Shown here: piece after piece, positions 44,165 through 55,833 of the stretch
Layout: each line of letters starts with the position of its first letter
How positions within the stretch are numbered: the first letter of the stretch is position 1
Origin: Euglena gracilis
Lineage: Eukaryota; Euglenida; Euglenophyceae; Euglenales
Length of the DNA: 64,000 nucleotides
NCBI GenBank assembly: GCA_039621445.1
Contig: CP154955.1
Coordinates: 59,303,564-59,367,563 of the forward strand
Direction of reading: 5' to 3'
Notes under the pieces: model-generated
Database searches by the model: none
Seen by the model: the letters and a program-made list of their open reading frames with translations, nothing else
What the model was told of the DNA's origin: nothing
Position numbers and translations under genes: made by a program

Positions 44165-44970
44165 CCCTGCTCTCGTTGGTTTAAACCCACATTTATTTGA
44201 CTTTTTTTATATTTGACAAGTTTCAATTCTGTGCTTTTCTGTCGCACCAGGCACTGTGGATCAGAAGAGAGTGATGGTTACGGAGGAAGCGGTGGTGGTC
44301 AGAAGTGGGCAGGAGAAGGATAACGGTATAGGGGTCAGCCAGGTTGGGGATCCTGGGGAAGCCCCAGTGGCCCAGCAGAGGATATGGGCGGCCTGCACAG
44401 GACTGGTAGATCCTCGTCTGTTCTGGCAGAAGCATGGCACACCTATTTTTCATTTTTAATTTCATTTGCTAATTTAATTAAAATTATTTATTAATTAAAT
44501 TTTATTTGTAATATATATTTAGTAAATTTTATTTATTAATTTCATTAGAATTGTGTATTTAGTAAATTTTAATTTATTAATTTGATTTTTTTGATTTCAA
44601 TGCCCTCCCTTGGGCATGTTGTCATTCTTCCAGGGTCCCACCTTTGGGGAAAGATGGGGTTGGGGATTGGGATAGGGTTCAGCCACATTTTGGTCGAATT
44701 GGGATAGGGTTCGGCCGCATTTTGGCCGAAGTGGGATAAGGTTTCGGCCGCATTTTGGCCGAATTCGATCCAAAGTTTTGCGGCGAAGGTCGTTCCCAAA
44801 AATCTTCCAAAACTTATGCCCTAAATTCTGGCCTAACTTTTTCCCTAAAGGGGCAATGCATATAACTACATGTAGACAAACAATTAAATTTTCTGTGCTG
44901 TTCATTTGGAATTATCCATTGATGAAACGGATAATTATTTGCATATAATTTCATTTTATATGTATATTTA
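44165..44970. other. No gene seen
   Basis: AT-rich (44455-44600, TTAATTAAAATTTATT words), then a short tandem of GGGATAGGGTTCGGCCGCAT plus TTTGGCCGAA (44665-44765). Confidence 0.6.
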
Positions 44971-44971
44971 T

Positions 44972-45240
44972 ACCTACCCCCCCCCCCCGGGAAACTGTCA
45001 CCTGACAGGTTGGCCAGTACTGGGGACCCTGACACCTTCCTATCATGACAGGTTGGTACCAGGGACCCTGACAGTTTCCCGGGTAGGGCATTTCAAGGGA
45101 AAGTCAATGAAAAATGACCCTGACAGGTTGGACGGTACCGGGGACCCTGACAACTTCCTATACTGACAGGTTGGCCGGAACCGGGGACCCTGACAGTTTC
45201 CCGGGCGGGACCCTGACAGGCTCTCAGGCATGACAGTTTA
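44972..45240 (+). mobile_element. GGGAAACTGTCA MITE, copy 3 (uninterrupted)
   Basis: ACCTACCCCCCC, GGGAAACTGTCACCTGACAG at the left; units with CCTGACAGGTTGGCCGG and GGGGACCCTGACAGTTTCCC inside; TCAATGAAAAATGACCC at 45104-45120 is the empty counterpart of the 3.2-kb insertion site. The right end stops at CATGACAGTTT without the G tract. Confidence 0.8.
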
Positions 45241-45435
45241 AATATATACATATAAAATATATACATATAAAATATGTTCATATAAAATATATACATATAA
45301 AATATATACATATACATATATATATATATGTATATATATATGTATTTATATGTATATATATATATATATTTATATGTGTGTGTATATATATATTATGTAT
45401 TTTATACAGAGATATATATATAATATATTGGGTGT
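45241..45435 (+). repeat. ATATAAAATATATAC microsatellite
   Basis: Degenerate ATAT/ACATATAAAAT units. Confidence 0.9.
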
Positions 45436-45639
45436 CAATATTAATGAGATCGCAATGCCAGCCTTGTTTCTTCGGCCCCAGCAGCAACGCGGCAGAGGCG
45501 GTGGCCTTGGCCGTGCGGGGACGCATGGGCTGAGCCTCCCCGAATTCACAGCCGATGCAGAGAGTTGGCGGCGAGCGGCACACAGCCCTGCATCTTCAAG
45601 GGAGGGCAGAACTCATATGCTTTCAGAACAACTGCGGGA

Positions 45640-45815
45640 AAATTGTGGAAATTCCAGGAAATTTGCGGAAATTGCGGGAAATTGCGGAAATTGCGGGAAA
45701 TTGCGGGAATTGCGGGAAAATTGCGGGAAATTGCGGAAATTGCGGGGAAATTGCGGAAATTGCGGGAATTGCGGGAAAATTGCGGAAACTGCAGAAATTG
45801 CAGGAAATATGCGGA
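45640..45815 (+). repeat. AAATTGCGGG minisatellite, array 4
   Basis: About 17 GAAATTGCGG or GAAAATTGCGG units, ending GCGGATATCACCC, the same tail as arrays 2 and 3 at 6.4 and 6.9 kb. Confidence 0.9.
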
Positions 45816-46024
45816 TATCACCCACGCCTCCCCCACGCCTCCCCCAACAATCCAGATGGCAGCAGAGGTGACAAACTACAAATGACGGCAGAGGTGAATC
45901 GTCTAAATTTTTCCAACAACAAAAGGCGGCGAAATGTCGGCGGTTCGCACACTACTCCCCAGCGCGTCAAGAAACCTTTCCAAACCCTTCAAACAAAAAC
46001 AAACATTGGGAGGCTGCAGCTTTT

Positions 46025-46125
46025 TTAAATTTAATGAAATAAATAATATAAATATAAATATATAATATAAATAAATATAATAAATATAAATAAATAAATA
46101 TAAATAAATAATATATAATGAAATA
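46025..46125 (+). repeat. ATAAATAA microsatellite
   Basis: Degenerate AAATAAATATAATA units. Confidence 0.9.
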
Positions 46126-46454
46126 AAAGGACACGTGGCAGAGGCCAATTGGTGTGCCACTTGGTACGGGAGGCAGCCGAGGGAAACGAGGTTCGGTGGC
46201 TCACCGAGGCAGGGGGAGACGCGGGGCAAGAGGTATGGCTGTTGGGGTTCGCAGGCCCAGGGCATCATACCCGTTGTGCTGGTGGCAGCGGAGGACAGGG
46301 GGTGGGTCTGACAAGGGGTGTGGGGGGGGGGGGGTTCGGGACAGGTTTTGTATTTCCGGACCTCCCGCCCAGTTGACCCGTGGCTGGATATGCTGCAGGC
46401 GTGCAAATTGGGTGTTTACCAGCCGCTGTTGATGAACTGCACGAACGGTGACTC

Positions 46455-47165
46455 ACACACACACACACACTGCAAGGCAACACAACGCAACACAACTCAA
46501 CACAACGCAACGCAACACAACACAACACAACACAACTCAACGCAACGCAACGCAACACAACGCAACACAACACAACACAAACACAACACAACACAACGCA
46601 ACGCAACGCAACACAACACAACACAACACAACACAACACAACACAACACAACACAACACAACACAACACAACACAACACAACGCAACGCAACACAACGCA
46701 ACACAACGCAACGCAACGCAACACAACACAACGCAACGCAACGCAACGCAACGCAACACAACGCAACACAACGCAACGCAACGCAACGCAACGCAACGCA
46801 ACGCAACGTAACGCAACACAACACAACGCAACGCAACGCAACGCAACGCAACACAACGCAACGCAACGCAACGCAACGCAACGCAACGCAACGCAACGCA
46901 ACGCAACGCAACGCAACGCAACACAAACACAACACAACACAACACAACGCAACGCAACGCAACGCAACGCAACGCAACACAACGCAACGCAACGCAACGC
47001 AACGCAACGCAACGCAACGCAACACAACACAACACAACACAACACAACACAACACAACACAACACAACGCAACGCAACACAACACAACACAACACAACAC
47101 AACACAACGCAACGCAACACAACACAACACAACGCAACGCAACACAACACAACACAACACGCATC
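46455..47165 (+). repeat. (CAACA/CAACG)n pentanucleotide array, about 140 units
   Basis: An almost unbroken 5-bp repeat in which each unit is CAACA or CAACG; the two kinds occur in runs. A few CAACT, CAACGTA and CAAACA variants. Long Thr-Gln-His-Asn and Cys-Val-Leu frames are artefacts. Confidence 0.97.
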
Positions 47166-47232
47166 AAGAATTCTCACACAGCACGGCTCACACCTCAGCC
47201 CTGCCGAATGCTGAGGCACAAAGCCGTCACCA

Positions 47233-47420
47233 TCACGGCAAGGCCCCCCGTCCCCCGCGGGCCGGCTCCTCGTCGGGCTCCGGCCCGGAGCCGGTGCGGC
47301 CGCCGCCCAACTCCGGCAGCATGGACAGGCTGGCGTGCACGATCTGGTGGGCGAGCAGCGGCTCATCCCGGGCCCCCTCCGGGAGCTGGCTGCGGCCAGC
47401 GGGGCGGCGGGGGTTTTGGC
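47233..47420 (-). CDS. Last-exon candidate, unknown protein
   Basis: The minus frame reads LPEGARDEPLLAHQIVHASL then SMLPELGGGRTGSGPEPDEE and ends with TGA at 47235-47233. About 97 percent of third positions are G or C, one of the strongest coding biases in the window. A helix (LLAHQIVHASLSML) is followed by an acidic low-complexity tail. The 5' edge is near 47420, where G tracts start. No family recognised. Confidence 0.5.
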
Positions 47421-47464
47421 AGGGGGGGGGGGGGCTGCCCGGGAAAGGCTGGTGGGGGGTTAAC

Positions 47465-47707
47465 CAGGGGTAGTAGAGGACTCCTCGGGGGGGGGGGGTG
47501 CGGCCGAGCCCCCCAGGGGGGGATATACTTTTTGGCGCCGAAGGCTCTGACGATTTTTGAAAAAGTGCTATTTTTTGGCATTCTTCGCTATTTTTGGCTA
47601 TTTTCGGGCATAATTGAGTGGGTCCCCTGGGACCCCCCCCCCCGGTGGGAGGCCAGGGGGTGGGTGGGTGGGGGGACCCCCCCCCGGTCTTTTAAAAAAA
47701 AACCCTG
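47465..47707 (-). mobile_element. hAT-like MITE, inverted copy
   Basis: CAGGGGTAGTAG at the left and AAAAAAACCCTG at the right, flanked by GGGTTAAC (47457-47464) and GGGTCAAC (47708-47715), a target duplication matching at 7 of 8 bases. The core (GGATATACTTTTTGGCGCCG, AAAAGTGCTATTTTTTGGC, GGGTCCCCTGGGACC) is the reverse of the copies at 43100 and 61319. Confidence 0.8.
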
Positions 47708-47879
47708 GGGTCAACCACCCACCCACCATGCGAGCACCTCCAGACACTGGCATTTTGGTGGTGTTGTCGGCATTTGTCGGGATTTGACGTGATTTGTCGG
47801 CATTTAAACATTGGAGGTGGGGGTCCCGGCCGCATTGTTTAAGAAGAATTTGATCTGAGGCAAACAAACAATTCTTGCA

Positions 47880-49740
47880 AACAAAATTTGCAAGAATTGA
47901 AAAGAAACCAGGGGGCGGATCATGAAAGATTTGAGGCCACCCTATTGGAATTTCGGAAGGAAGCAGAAAAAAGAATAGAGGGTTCAAGTTCAGCTTTGGA
48001 GGAATTGCGCAAGAATTTCATTAGTGAGGCAAATGATTTGTGTCCAAAATTATCAAGGGAAATGTTATCAACGTCCTAGAGGAGACCCTAAAACGATTTT
48101 CGGAAATGGCCACTTTGGACGATGCACATGTGAAACAATTGTGCTGTGAATTACAAAAGGAAAGATTTGATTTGATTTTGCAGTTGGGACACAATTTGAA
48201 AAGTTTCGGCAGGAGTTGGCCTCAAAGTTTCAGGATGTTTTGAAGGTGTGTGGGACACAAAAGGGGGAGATCCAAGAATTACAAAAATTTGTTGGGGGGG
48301 TTATTTATTCCCAAAGTTGAATCAGACCAGGAACAAAAGGAGGGGTTTCAAGATCCCTGGGTGGACGTTTTGGCGCAGCAAACACACAACTTGCATTTGT
48401 CTTCTCAGAAATGTGCTCAGTTGGAGAATTATTTTTTGCAAATGATGCCAGGCGTTTCTTGCTTGGAAAGAAATATTTTGGCCGTTTCTGAAGGGAGAAT
48501 AAGGGATGTGCAAAATTTACAATTGAATGTTGGTGAAGAAATCAGAACAATGAAGGAGAAGTTTTAACAATTACAAGAAACCCAGAACCAGCAAAAGGAG
48601 AAGAAAGGGGGGGAGCCCGCCCAGGAAATCGGTGTTGGAAGATTTGGAACCCATGATCACTGGGCCATGAAGGGAACCCAGGATCAAAAGGGCCATGAAG
48701 AGTGTGCTGGGGGACGGGAGAGAAATTGTGCCCCAAAAAAAGCCCCCCAAAACACACCTTGTTTTGAAACAGCATCTATGTCGTCGAATGCGAATGTCTC
48801 ACAATGTGGAGGTTGGTGAAGATTTGATTCCCCTTGATGGAAACCCATTGTTCCCTTTGGGGGGGTGCCATGCCAGTCATAAATCACCCTATCGGATCAG
48901 TGAAGTGTGCACACATACGACCCGTGGGTTTACGAGCGAATCCCGCAGCCCCAGCACCCAATGTACCATTTGCTGGTCATCTTATGGTGAGTCCCATACA
49001 ATCCAGTTTGGCGGGGGGCTCCAAATTCCTCATTTCAAAGGTGTAAAATTAGAGCGGCAACCGCATGAAAGGGATTTGGAGGAACTGCTGCAAACATAAA
49101 TGGGAACCCCCTCACCGATGCACAAAAGCTTTCCTTGTTGGATCTTACACTGGATTCCATTTCCAAAAAGAAATTAAGGGTGATGAGGAGTCAGGGACAA
49201 TCAGTAACGTTTGCATCATTTTGGGCGGGGATGAAAATTGAGTTTGACTCATCGAGCAACAACTCCGCCCGAGCAAAATGGGAGGGGGTAGTGTGCAAGA
49301 ACCAAGTGAGGATTGGAGGGAGTTCGAAACTGAATTTTTGTCAGCTTGGGCAGATGTCCATGATGCTACGGAGGAAGAGGCATACAAACTTCTGGTACCC
49401 AAACTCCCTCACCGTTTCAGGGATGAAATTTTTAAGAATGATACGAAGCGTTTTGGTTCCAAACCGTTGGTATACGTTTGCAATATTGGAGATTTCACCC
49501 TAGAAGAGGCCAAATTGGCCATAAGAAGATTTACCAAGGGAGCTTTCACCCCCTCACGTGTTGAAAAAATTGCTCCCGAGACATATTACATCTAAGTTGA
49601 AAATTTGATAGAGGCCCAAATTCTGACGTGTTTGGACAAACAAGTCACTTCTGAATCCAGGAGGGTAATTGAGGCGAGAATTTTGGAAAGGCATATGCTC
49701 ACCCGGGAGGTACTGGACTGCTTTTGGTCGATTTCGCCAC
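47880..49740 (+). pseudogene. Degenerate gag-like retroelement relic
   Basis: A string of plus-strand fragments in shifting frames, with AT-richer codons unlike the GC-rich exons. 47.89-48.57 kb: charged, coiled-coil-like pieces (HERFEATLLEFRKEAEKRIE; FRQELASKFQDVLKV). 49.28-49.73 kb: the best piece, SEDWREFETEFLSAWADVHD and YKLLVPKLPHRFRDEIF, then after a stop and a frame change VIEARILERHMLTREVLD. The W-x-x-F-x-x-x-F spacing and length resemble retrotransposon capsid domains. No zinc knuckle, protease or reverse transcriptase seen. At least four frame breaks; not functional. Confidence 0.45.
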
Positions 49741-49910
49741 TTTTTCGCCACTTTTAAACCATTTTGGCCGCTTTTTAGCCACTTTTTACTGCTTTTGGCT
49801 GCTTTAGGCTGCTTTTTGGCCACCTTTGTCTTCGTTTGGCCAACTTTGCCCACTTTTTCAGCCACTCTTGTGAATTTTGGCCACGTTTGGGCATTTGTTT
49901 GCCACTTCTG
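49720..49910 (+). repeat. TTTTGGCCAC degenerate minisatellite, array 4
   Basis: CCACTTTTT, GCCACTTTT and TTTTGGC(T/C)GC units directly after the gag-like relic; related to the arrays at 27.0, 31.9 and 33.4 kb. Confidence 0.7.
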
Positions 49911-50540
49911 GTCACCGTAAAGGTTTTACGGTAATAGATAATGGAGAAAGAGACAAAAGAACACTTCTAGGGAAGAAAGCCCCACATCACACTTTGCTCT
50001 TTCTTCCAAAAACATCATTTTTCTGAAACCTGTCTTCACTCTGCCGCCTAACATCCCTTCCAGAAATTACGGCATCTTTGTGTTGTCTGCTTCCCCATCA
50101 CTGGTCCTTCAGACTCACGCGAGGTTCAAAAACGGGAGGGTTGCTTACACAGGTGCCTCTTTTTTTAAAGCAACACCATGTCACCCCCCTCCCAAAGGGG
50201 GGTTCGGCAGCGCAGCAACTGAAGGTGTTCTCCCGCTGTGTTCTGTTTTCAACTTTTCAAGGTATTCCAGGGGTGTTTCCCAAAACCCCCCTAAAACTGC
50301 CATAAATTTCCAAAATCAGCGTTTCGTCAAAATTTTCTGTTCGCATCACCTGCAAAAAATTACAACCCCAAACAGGAGGGGTTGGCTAAGCGGAAACCCG
50401 CCTGCCTGAAACACGCAGAAAATTAAAAAAAATTGGCAATTAATTCGCGCCACCTAAGCCTGTGGGGGGCACACCAATCGCACAAGTCCACTAGTGCAGG
50501 CCGCAGGTGACACCTGCCCGGGTTGGGCATGGGGTTTCGG
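49911..50540. other. No gene seen
   Basis: Unique-looking DNA with short frames and no codon bias. Confidence 0.5.
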
Positions 50541-50544
50541 AGGT

Positions 50545-50690
50545 CCGTGTCAGCCCCGGCACCCCGCTGCGCGGAGAACGATGTGCGGCTGGCCCGCTTC
50601 GGCCCGGGGCTGCCCGTGGTGGGCGGCAGGGGGACGTCGACGTGGTGGTCGTGGTCGGAGGTGGGGGTGTGGCAATCGGTGGCTCCAGGG
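50545..50690 (+). CDS. Exon island, unknown protein
   Basis: The plus frame reads APRCAENDVRLARFGPGLPV then VGGRGTSTWWSWSEVGVWQS, with about 95 percent GC at third positions over the first 33 codons. Trp-rich end. It points toward the 3' end of the SWEET gene (convergent). G and C tracts follow at 50709. No family recognised. Confidence 0.45.
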
Positions 50691-51113
50691 CTGTATGGGA
50701 AGACCTGGTGGGGGGGGGGGGACAATTGACCCCCACCACCCGTAAACCCCCCAAATAGTGGCCCACGCCTGGGATTTTTACACAAAATCCAAACAATGCC
50801 CTCCCCCTCAGGTGTTCTGAGCTCGTCCTTTGTGACTATTTGTCACAGGGCACAAAGTGCAGGGCACAAATTCTTTTCTGAGACCAGTTTCTGCACAAAA
50901 CCCGTCAACTTGACAGGAGGCTGTAAAACAAGTCATTTTGGGGAAATGGGCATTTTGAGGGCATTTCTGGAAGGTGCCCATTTTCCGATGCAAAAATCTG
51001 AATAGTAGCCCCCGTGGCTGCCCCCCCAATAGCACTGAGGTTTTAACTGAGTGTCCAGATAACAGCCCCATGGATCTATTTTCCGGGGGGGGAAGGGTCT
51101 CGAGGATTACCGT

Positions 51114-51182
51114 TCAGCCCTGGGAGGCGCGGGAGGGCTGGTCAGAGGCCAGCAGCACCCCCTTCGTGGTGCGGGCCGAGCC
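51114..51182 (-). CDS. SWEET last exon candidate (C-terminal tail)
   Basis: The minus-strand frame reads LIGSARTTKGVLLASDQPSR and then ASQG, with TGA at 51116-51114. A short charged tail after helix 7 is usual for SWEET proteins. A second frame in the same stretch ends sooner (GPHHEGGAAGL then TGA), so the phase is not settled. A plus-strand frame (PWEAREGWSEASSTPFVVR) is also open here and cannot be excluded without transcripts. Confidence 0.4.
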   Translation of the reverse strand, partial: GSARTTKGVLLASDQPSRASQG

Positions 51183-54045
51183 TATCAGGCGGGGGGGGGA
51201 TTGAGGGTGGGGCGTATCCCTGGCGGCACAATACCCCCGACTTGCAACTCAGGGCAAACCCCTAACAGAAGCATGGCCACCACTGGAGCCCCCCATTTTG
51301 ATGGGATTTCTGAAGGAAATCAACAAAAATCAGGCAAATCCAAAAGGCAGGTCGGGGCAAATAGAAGCGCACCCCCTACCGCCAGAGGCGGCATTCCGCT
51401 ATAAGCGCACCCACGCTTCTGTTAGGGGGGGGGGGGGGTACCCCGGGACCCGGGACACAAGTATGCCCCTTTCACACGTGGCACACCAATCCTGCCGTGG
51501 GAAGCCCACCGGTTGGTTTTGCCGGTTTGCATACTGCTTACCTCCGGCACATTTTCGTCCTCGTGTTCCTTCAAGGTTCTCCCTCTGTCAGAGGTGGGGG
51601 TCACAGTGAGCCAGCCGGGCAGCCCGGGGAGGGCGTCCGGCCGCGGAACAGGAGGATGACCCCGAGCTGGATGGACGCCGCCACCAGCCCCACTGCGTTG
51701 GGGAAAGGGGCCTCCCACCCGCCCACCTGTCCGCTGCCCGCCCGCCTGCCTGTCCACCTGCCTGCCCAACCCCGCCCCAAATTTGACACCCCCAAAAACA
51801 ATACCCCTGGAGGAAAAATCAAAAATAAAGACCTCCCAATTTACGACCCCCCCCTGGCGACGCCGGGGACGGAGAAAAAAAACCTTCTCCGATAATAATA
51901 ATGTTGCTGAAAAAATGGCACAAAAATGATGAAAATTGTGATACTTTGAGACTTTTTGAGCAGCAAAAAAAAAATGAAAGAGACAAAACCCCTCCACCTA
52001 TAACCCAGGGCAGGCGAACGCATGAGAAGATGTCCCAAGAAAATTTCAAAAATAATGAATAAAAATGTGTTCAAAAAGCAAGAAAAGTGTTCCGGGCGGT
52101 TTTCTTGAGAAATATTTGAAAAGGTGTTCCAAATGCGTTCTGAAAACTCTTCGGAGAACTGTTAAAAAATGTTTGCCAAAAAAAGCTAACAGATTAGCGG
52201 CGGAGGTACCGGGGAGTGCACCACCCCGCCAGGGAGGCCCCCACCAGGGACGTAGATGAACGGGTCGCCGCAGGCCACCAGCCCGTAGCCGACCCACATG
52301 CAGCTGTTCAGCAGTGTGACGATCACGAGCGGCACCACGAACGCCGCCGCGCTGCGCTCCCGGAACGCGCGGGCCACGTTCAGCACCGCCACCGAGACCC
52401 CGCCGACTGGTGGGGGGGGGGGGGCTCATTGGGGCGGTTAAACCATTCTGATAAGCCCCCCCCCCCTTCAAACAAAGGTCCGCGGTTTAGGGTTAAGGTG
52501 AGGGTGAGGGTGAGGGTGAGGGTAACCCTAACCTTGGCCCTAACCCTAACCCTACCCCCACCCCTAATAACTGGAGCCAAAATACTCCCAATACCCAAGG
52601 TGCAAAACACCTGTTTGAAAAATAACCGACCCTGACAGTCTCCTGGGATGGACAGGACCAGATTCTTAGGCACAGCGGGGGGGGGGGGGATTGGTAGGGG
52701 CGGGTTGGCGGGGCCCCGAGGGGGGCGAGGTACATGCCGGCCAGCCAAATGTTGGTGCTCAGGCCAGCAGCCAACTGGACCACCCACTCATCAAGGTGGA
52801 GGAACGCGAACGCCATCGTGAGGGTGCCACTAAACCCCACCGGAGGGAAAAATCGGAAAAATTGGGCAGGCTGGGAAAAAGGCCGGCTATGGCCTGGGCG
52901 GCCTTTTAGAGCGCAAATACCGTCGGCCTTTGTGCTTAAGGTGGCAGCCTAGGTATGGGTCCCTTGGCTAGAAGTAAGGCCTACTGGGGTCGAACCAGGT
53001 GCCAAATTTAAACGCAAAGCAAACAACCAAATTTATTTTAGCCCGAAAATTTGAGCTTGGCAGCCAGTCCAATTTTGACCCATTCTGGCACTCACCAATG
53101 CAAAAACCTGTTACTACCCATATACACACACACATATACACATACATACGCACACATGTATTATATATGCATATACACTTTATATATATGTACATACATA
53201 CATGCATACATACATACAGACACACACAAAAAATAGATGTAAGGAATGGATATATATGGGTATATCCATATGGCAGCTCCTAACTATATGGCCCCCCCCC
53301 CGGGGGGGGGGGGTCATATAGTTGGGAGTAGGGGGGGGGGGGTGTTTGTTGCGTTAATGATGGAATAGGGTTAGGTGCGCGAGTTAGGGTTAGGGTTAGG
53401 CCTAACTTGTACACCGAACACACGTCTATAAGTTTGGCCTAACCCTAACCCTAACTCGCGCACCTAACCCTATTCCATCATTAACACAAAAAAAAACATT
53501 TTGACAAAAACACAAAAAAAAACTATTTTGACCCCCTCTCCCAACTATATGGCCCCCCGGGGGGGCATATAATTGGGAGCTGCCATCCATATGTGTGTAT
53601 GTGGCAAGTTTTAAGTTTAGTACCCCCCCCCCGGGGGAATAAACTTGACACCGGGTTTTGCACAGGGTATATACACCCCCGGGGTTAGTGGAGGGCGTAG
53701 GGTTAGGGTGGGGACTGGCCCGCCGGGGGTTCGGCCGACGCGCGCGTGCCGCGCGCTGGCCGGCCTGAACGAACGCCGAAAACGCCCGAAAATCCCCGGA
53801 AAACGGCCGATAAACGGCCCCAAATGGCCGATTAAAACAGCCGCCAAATGGCCGAAAAACGGCTCAAAACGGCCGAAAAATAGTTGAAAAATGGCCGGGA
53901 AATCGGCCCAAAAACGGCCCCGAAAATGGCCGAAAATCTCCCGGCTGCGGCCCTCTCCGGGTCACACCGCCGCAAAGGCCGGGACGGCCAAATTCCCCTG
54001 TGGGGGCCGACCGTTCGGCGGGCTTGGGTTGTGGTGTGTGGGTGT

Positions 54046-54082
<37 letters not shown>

Positions 54083-55801
54083 GTTTGGTGTGTGTGTGTG
54101 TGTGTGTGGTGTTGTTGGGGGGTGTGTGGGTGTGTGTGTTGTGTGTGTGTGCTGTGTGTGTGTGTGTGTGGGTTGTGTGTGTGTGTGTTGTGTGTGTTGT
54201 GTGTTTGTGTTGGTCCACCCCCCACCGTGTGTGTGTGTGCACGTGTGTGAATCGCGCTGTCCCTACCCCCCTAAACGCCCTCCACTAACCCCGGGGGTTG
54301 TAATAACCCCGTGCCCGTGTGTGTGTTTGTACCCCCCCAGGGGTTGGGGTACTAAACTCACTTTGTGTGTGCATGTGTATACCGTAGTGATGTGTGTGTG
54401 TGTGTGTGTATATTCTATTGTGTGTTGTGTGATGAGGGGAGTGGTGTGTCCCCCCCCCCCCCCCTGTGTTCGTTCACCCTGGCGTGTGTGTGTAGGTGGG
54501 CCCCCACCCCGAGATGAAATGGCCAGGGGGGGTGTGGTTGGTTGTGGGGGGCGGCGCACCCTGGCTTGTGAGTGGGGTGGGGGTGGCTTGTGTGTGTGGG
54601 GGTGCTGGGTGTATGTGTGGTCGTCGTGGTGTGGGCGAATGAGTTGTTGCGTGTGTGCTGTTGTGTGCGTTGTGCAAAAGGAAGTAACCACACTCTTTCC
54701 AGAAAAATCAAAACGCGGCTCTTGTATTGGCTCTTGCTGTACGCCATTGTGTTTAGTGCAACGGTGGCCCCTCCAAAAAAATAAGAACCCCCGGTCTTCT
54801 TTTTGGGTCCGGGTTTAAGGGTTTGAAAATCTGTTCCTATTTGGGTGGCTCTACTTTTGGATTTTTGCTGAAAGAATCGAATGATAATTTTTTTTCGCAG
54901 GAGGCCCAAAATGGACGATTTTTGCAAGAGCAAGAATCGTCCCAAAAAAACATGCTAATTTTAACACATGCAAAGTAGGAAAAAATCAAAAGAAAAATCT
55001 CAACAAAAATCATCCACCTTGAGGCATTTTCACATTTTTAGGGCCCATTTTTGGATTTTTGGAGTGGGGGACTTATTTTGGGGGGAGTCGTCCCTTTTTG
55101 AACTTGGTGCTGAACTGCCAGGGGGATTCTTATTTGGGGGGGGACTGCTTTGGGGGGAATTAGCATACTTTTAGAATCATTCCAAGGAAGATTTGAAAAA
55201 AAACGCCAGTTTCCATGCCGTGCTGCGGTGTGGTGTGTCTGCAAATTGTGAGACAGGCCCTGGGGGCACCACGTGGTGTCCGCTTTGCCAGACGGCATGC
55301 TGAGGAGGAAGAGCAACACCGCCACGTAGTACCCAGTCAGCAGCACTGGGGGGGCGTTGCGCGGAGACTCCGACGACCCTTGGTGTCCGCTGCTGCGTGC
55401 CAAAAGAAACCAATTATGGAATGCCAACCACAAATGTGCGCTGTGCGCTGCGTGTTGTGCGTGTGCGTGAGTGCGGGTGCGTGTGTGTGTGTGGGTGTGT
55501 GTGTTGTGTGTGTGTGTGTGTGGTGTGTGTGTTGTAGGTGTGTGCGGTGTGTGCTGTGTTGTGTGTGTGTGTGGTGTGTGTGTGTGTCTGTGTTGTGTGT
55601 GTGTGTTGGTGTTGTGTGTGTGCTGTTGTGTGTGTGTGTGTGTGCTGTGTGTGCTGTGTGTGTTGTGCGTGGGTGTGTGTGTGTGTGTGCTGTGCTGTGC
55701 TGTGTGTGTGTGTGTGTGTGTGCTGTGCTGTGCTGTGTGTGTGTGTGTGTGTGCTGTGCTGTGCTGTGTGTGTGTGTGTGGTGTGTGTGTGTGTGTGTGT
55801 G

Positions 55802-55833
<32 letters not shown>

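Larger units (their letters stand above)
52823..55274 (-). other. Long SWEET intron with inverted-repeat units
   Basis: About 2.45 kb between the helix-3 and linker exons. It holds CATA/TACA microsatellite (53110-53225), the nested palindrome (53267-53593), the GTTTAGTACCCC unit (53615-54357) with a GT microsatellite (54040-54240), and a C-tract/word pair (54773-55137). No other exon seen. Confidence 0.55.

Noticed and set aside
50507-50758. Plus frame with DVDVVVVVGGGGVAIGG as a nucleotide-binding fold
   Set aside because: The Val/Gly run is an out-of-phase reading of TGGTGGTCGTGG; the neighbouring frame has far better GC at third positions.
52490-52560. A chromosome end, suggested by telomere-like repeats
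   Set aside because: The repeats are short, occur on both strands and are surrounded by SWEET exons, so they are internal.
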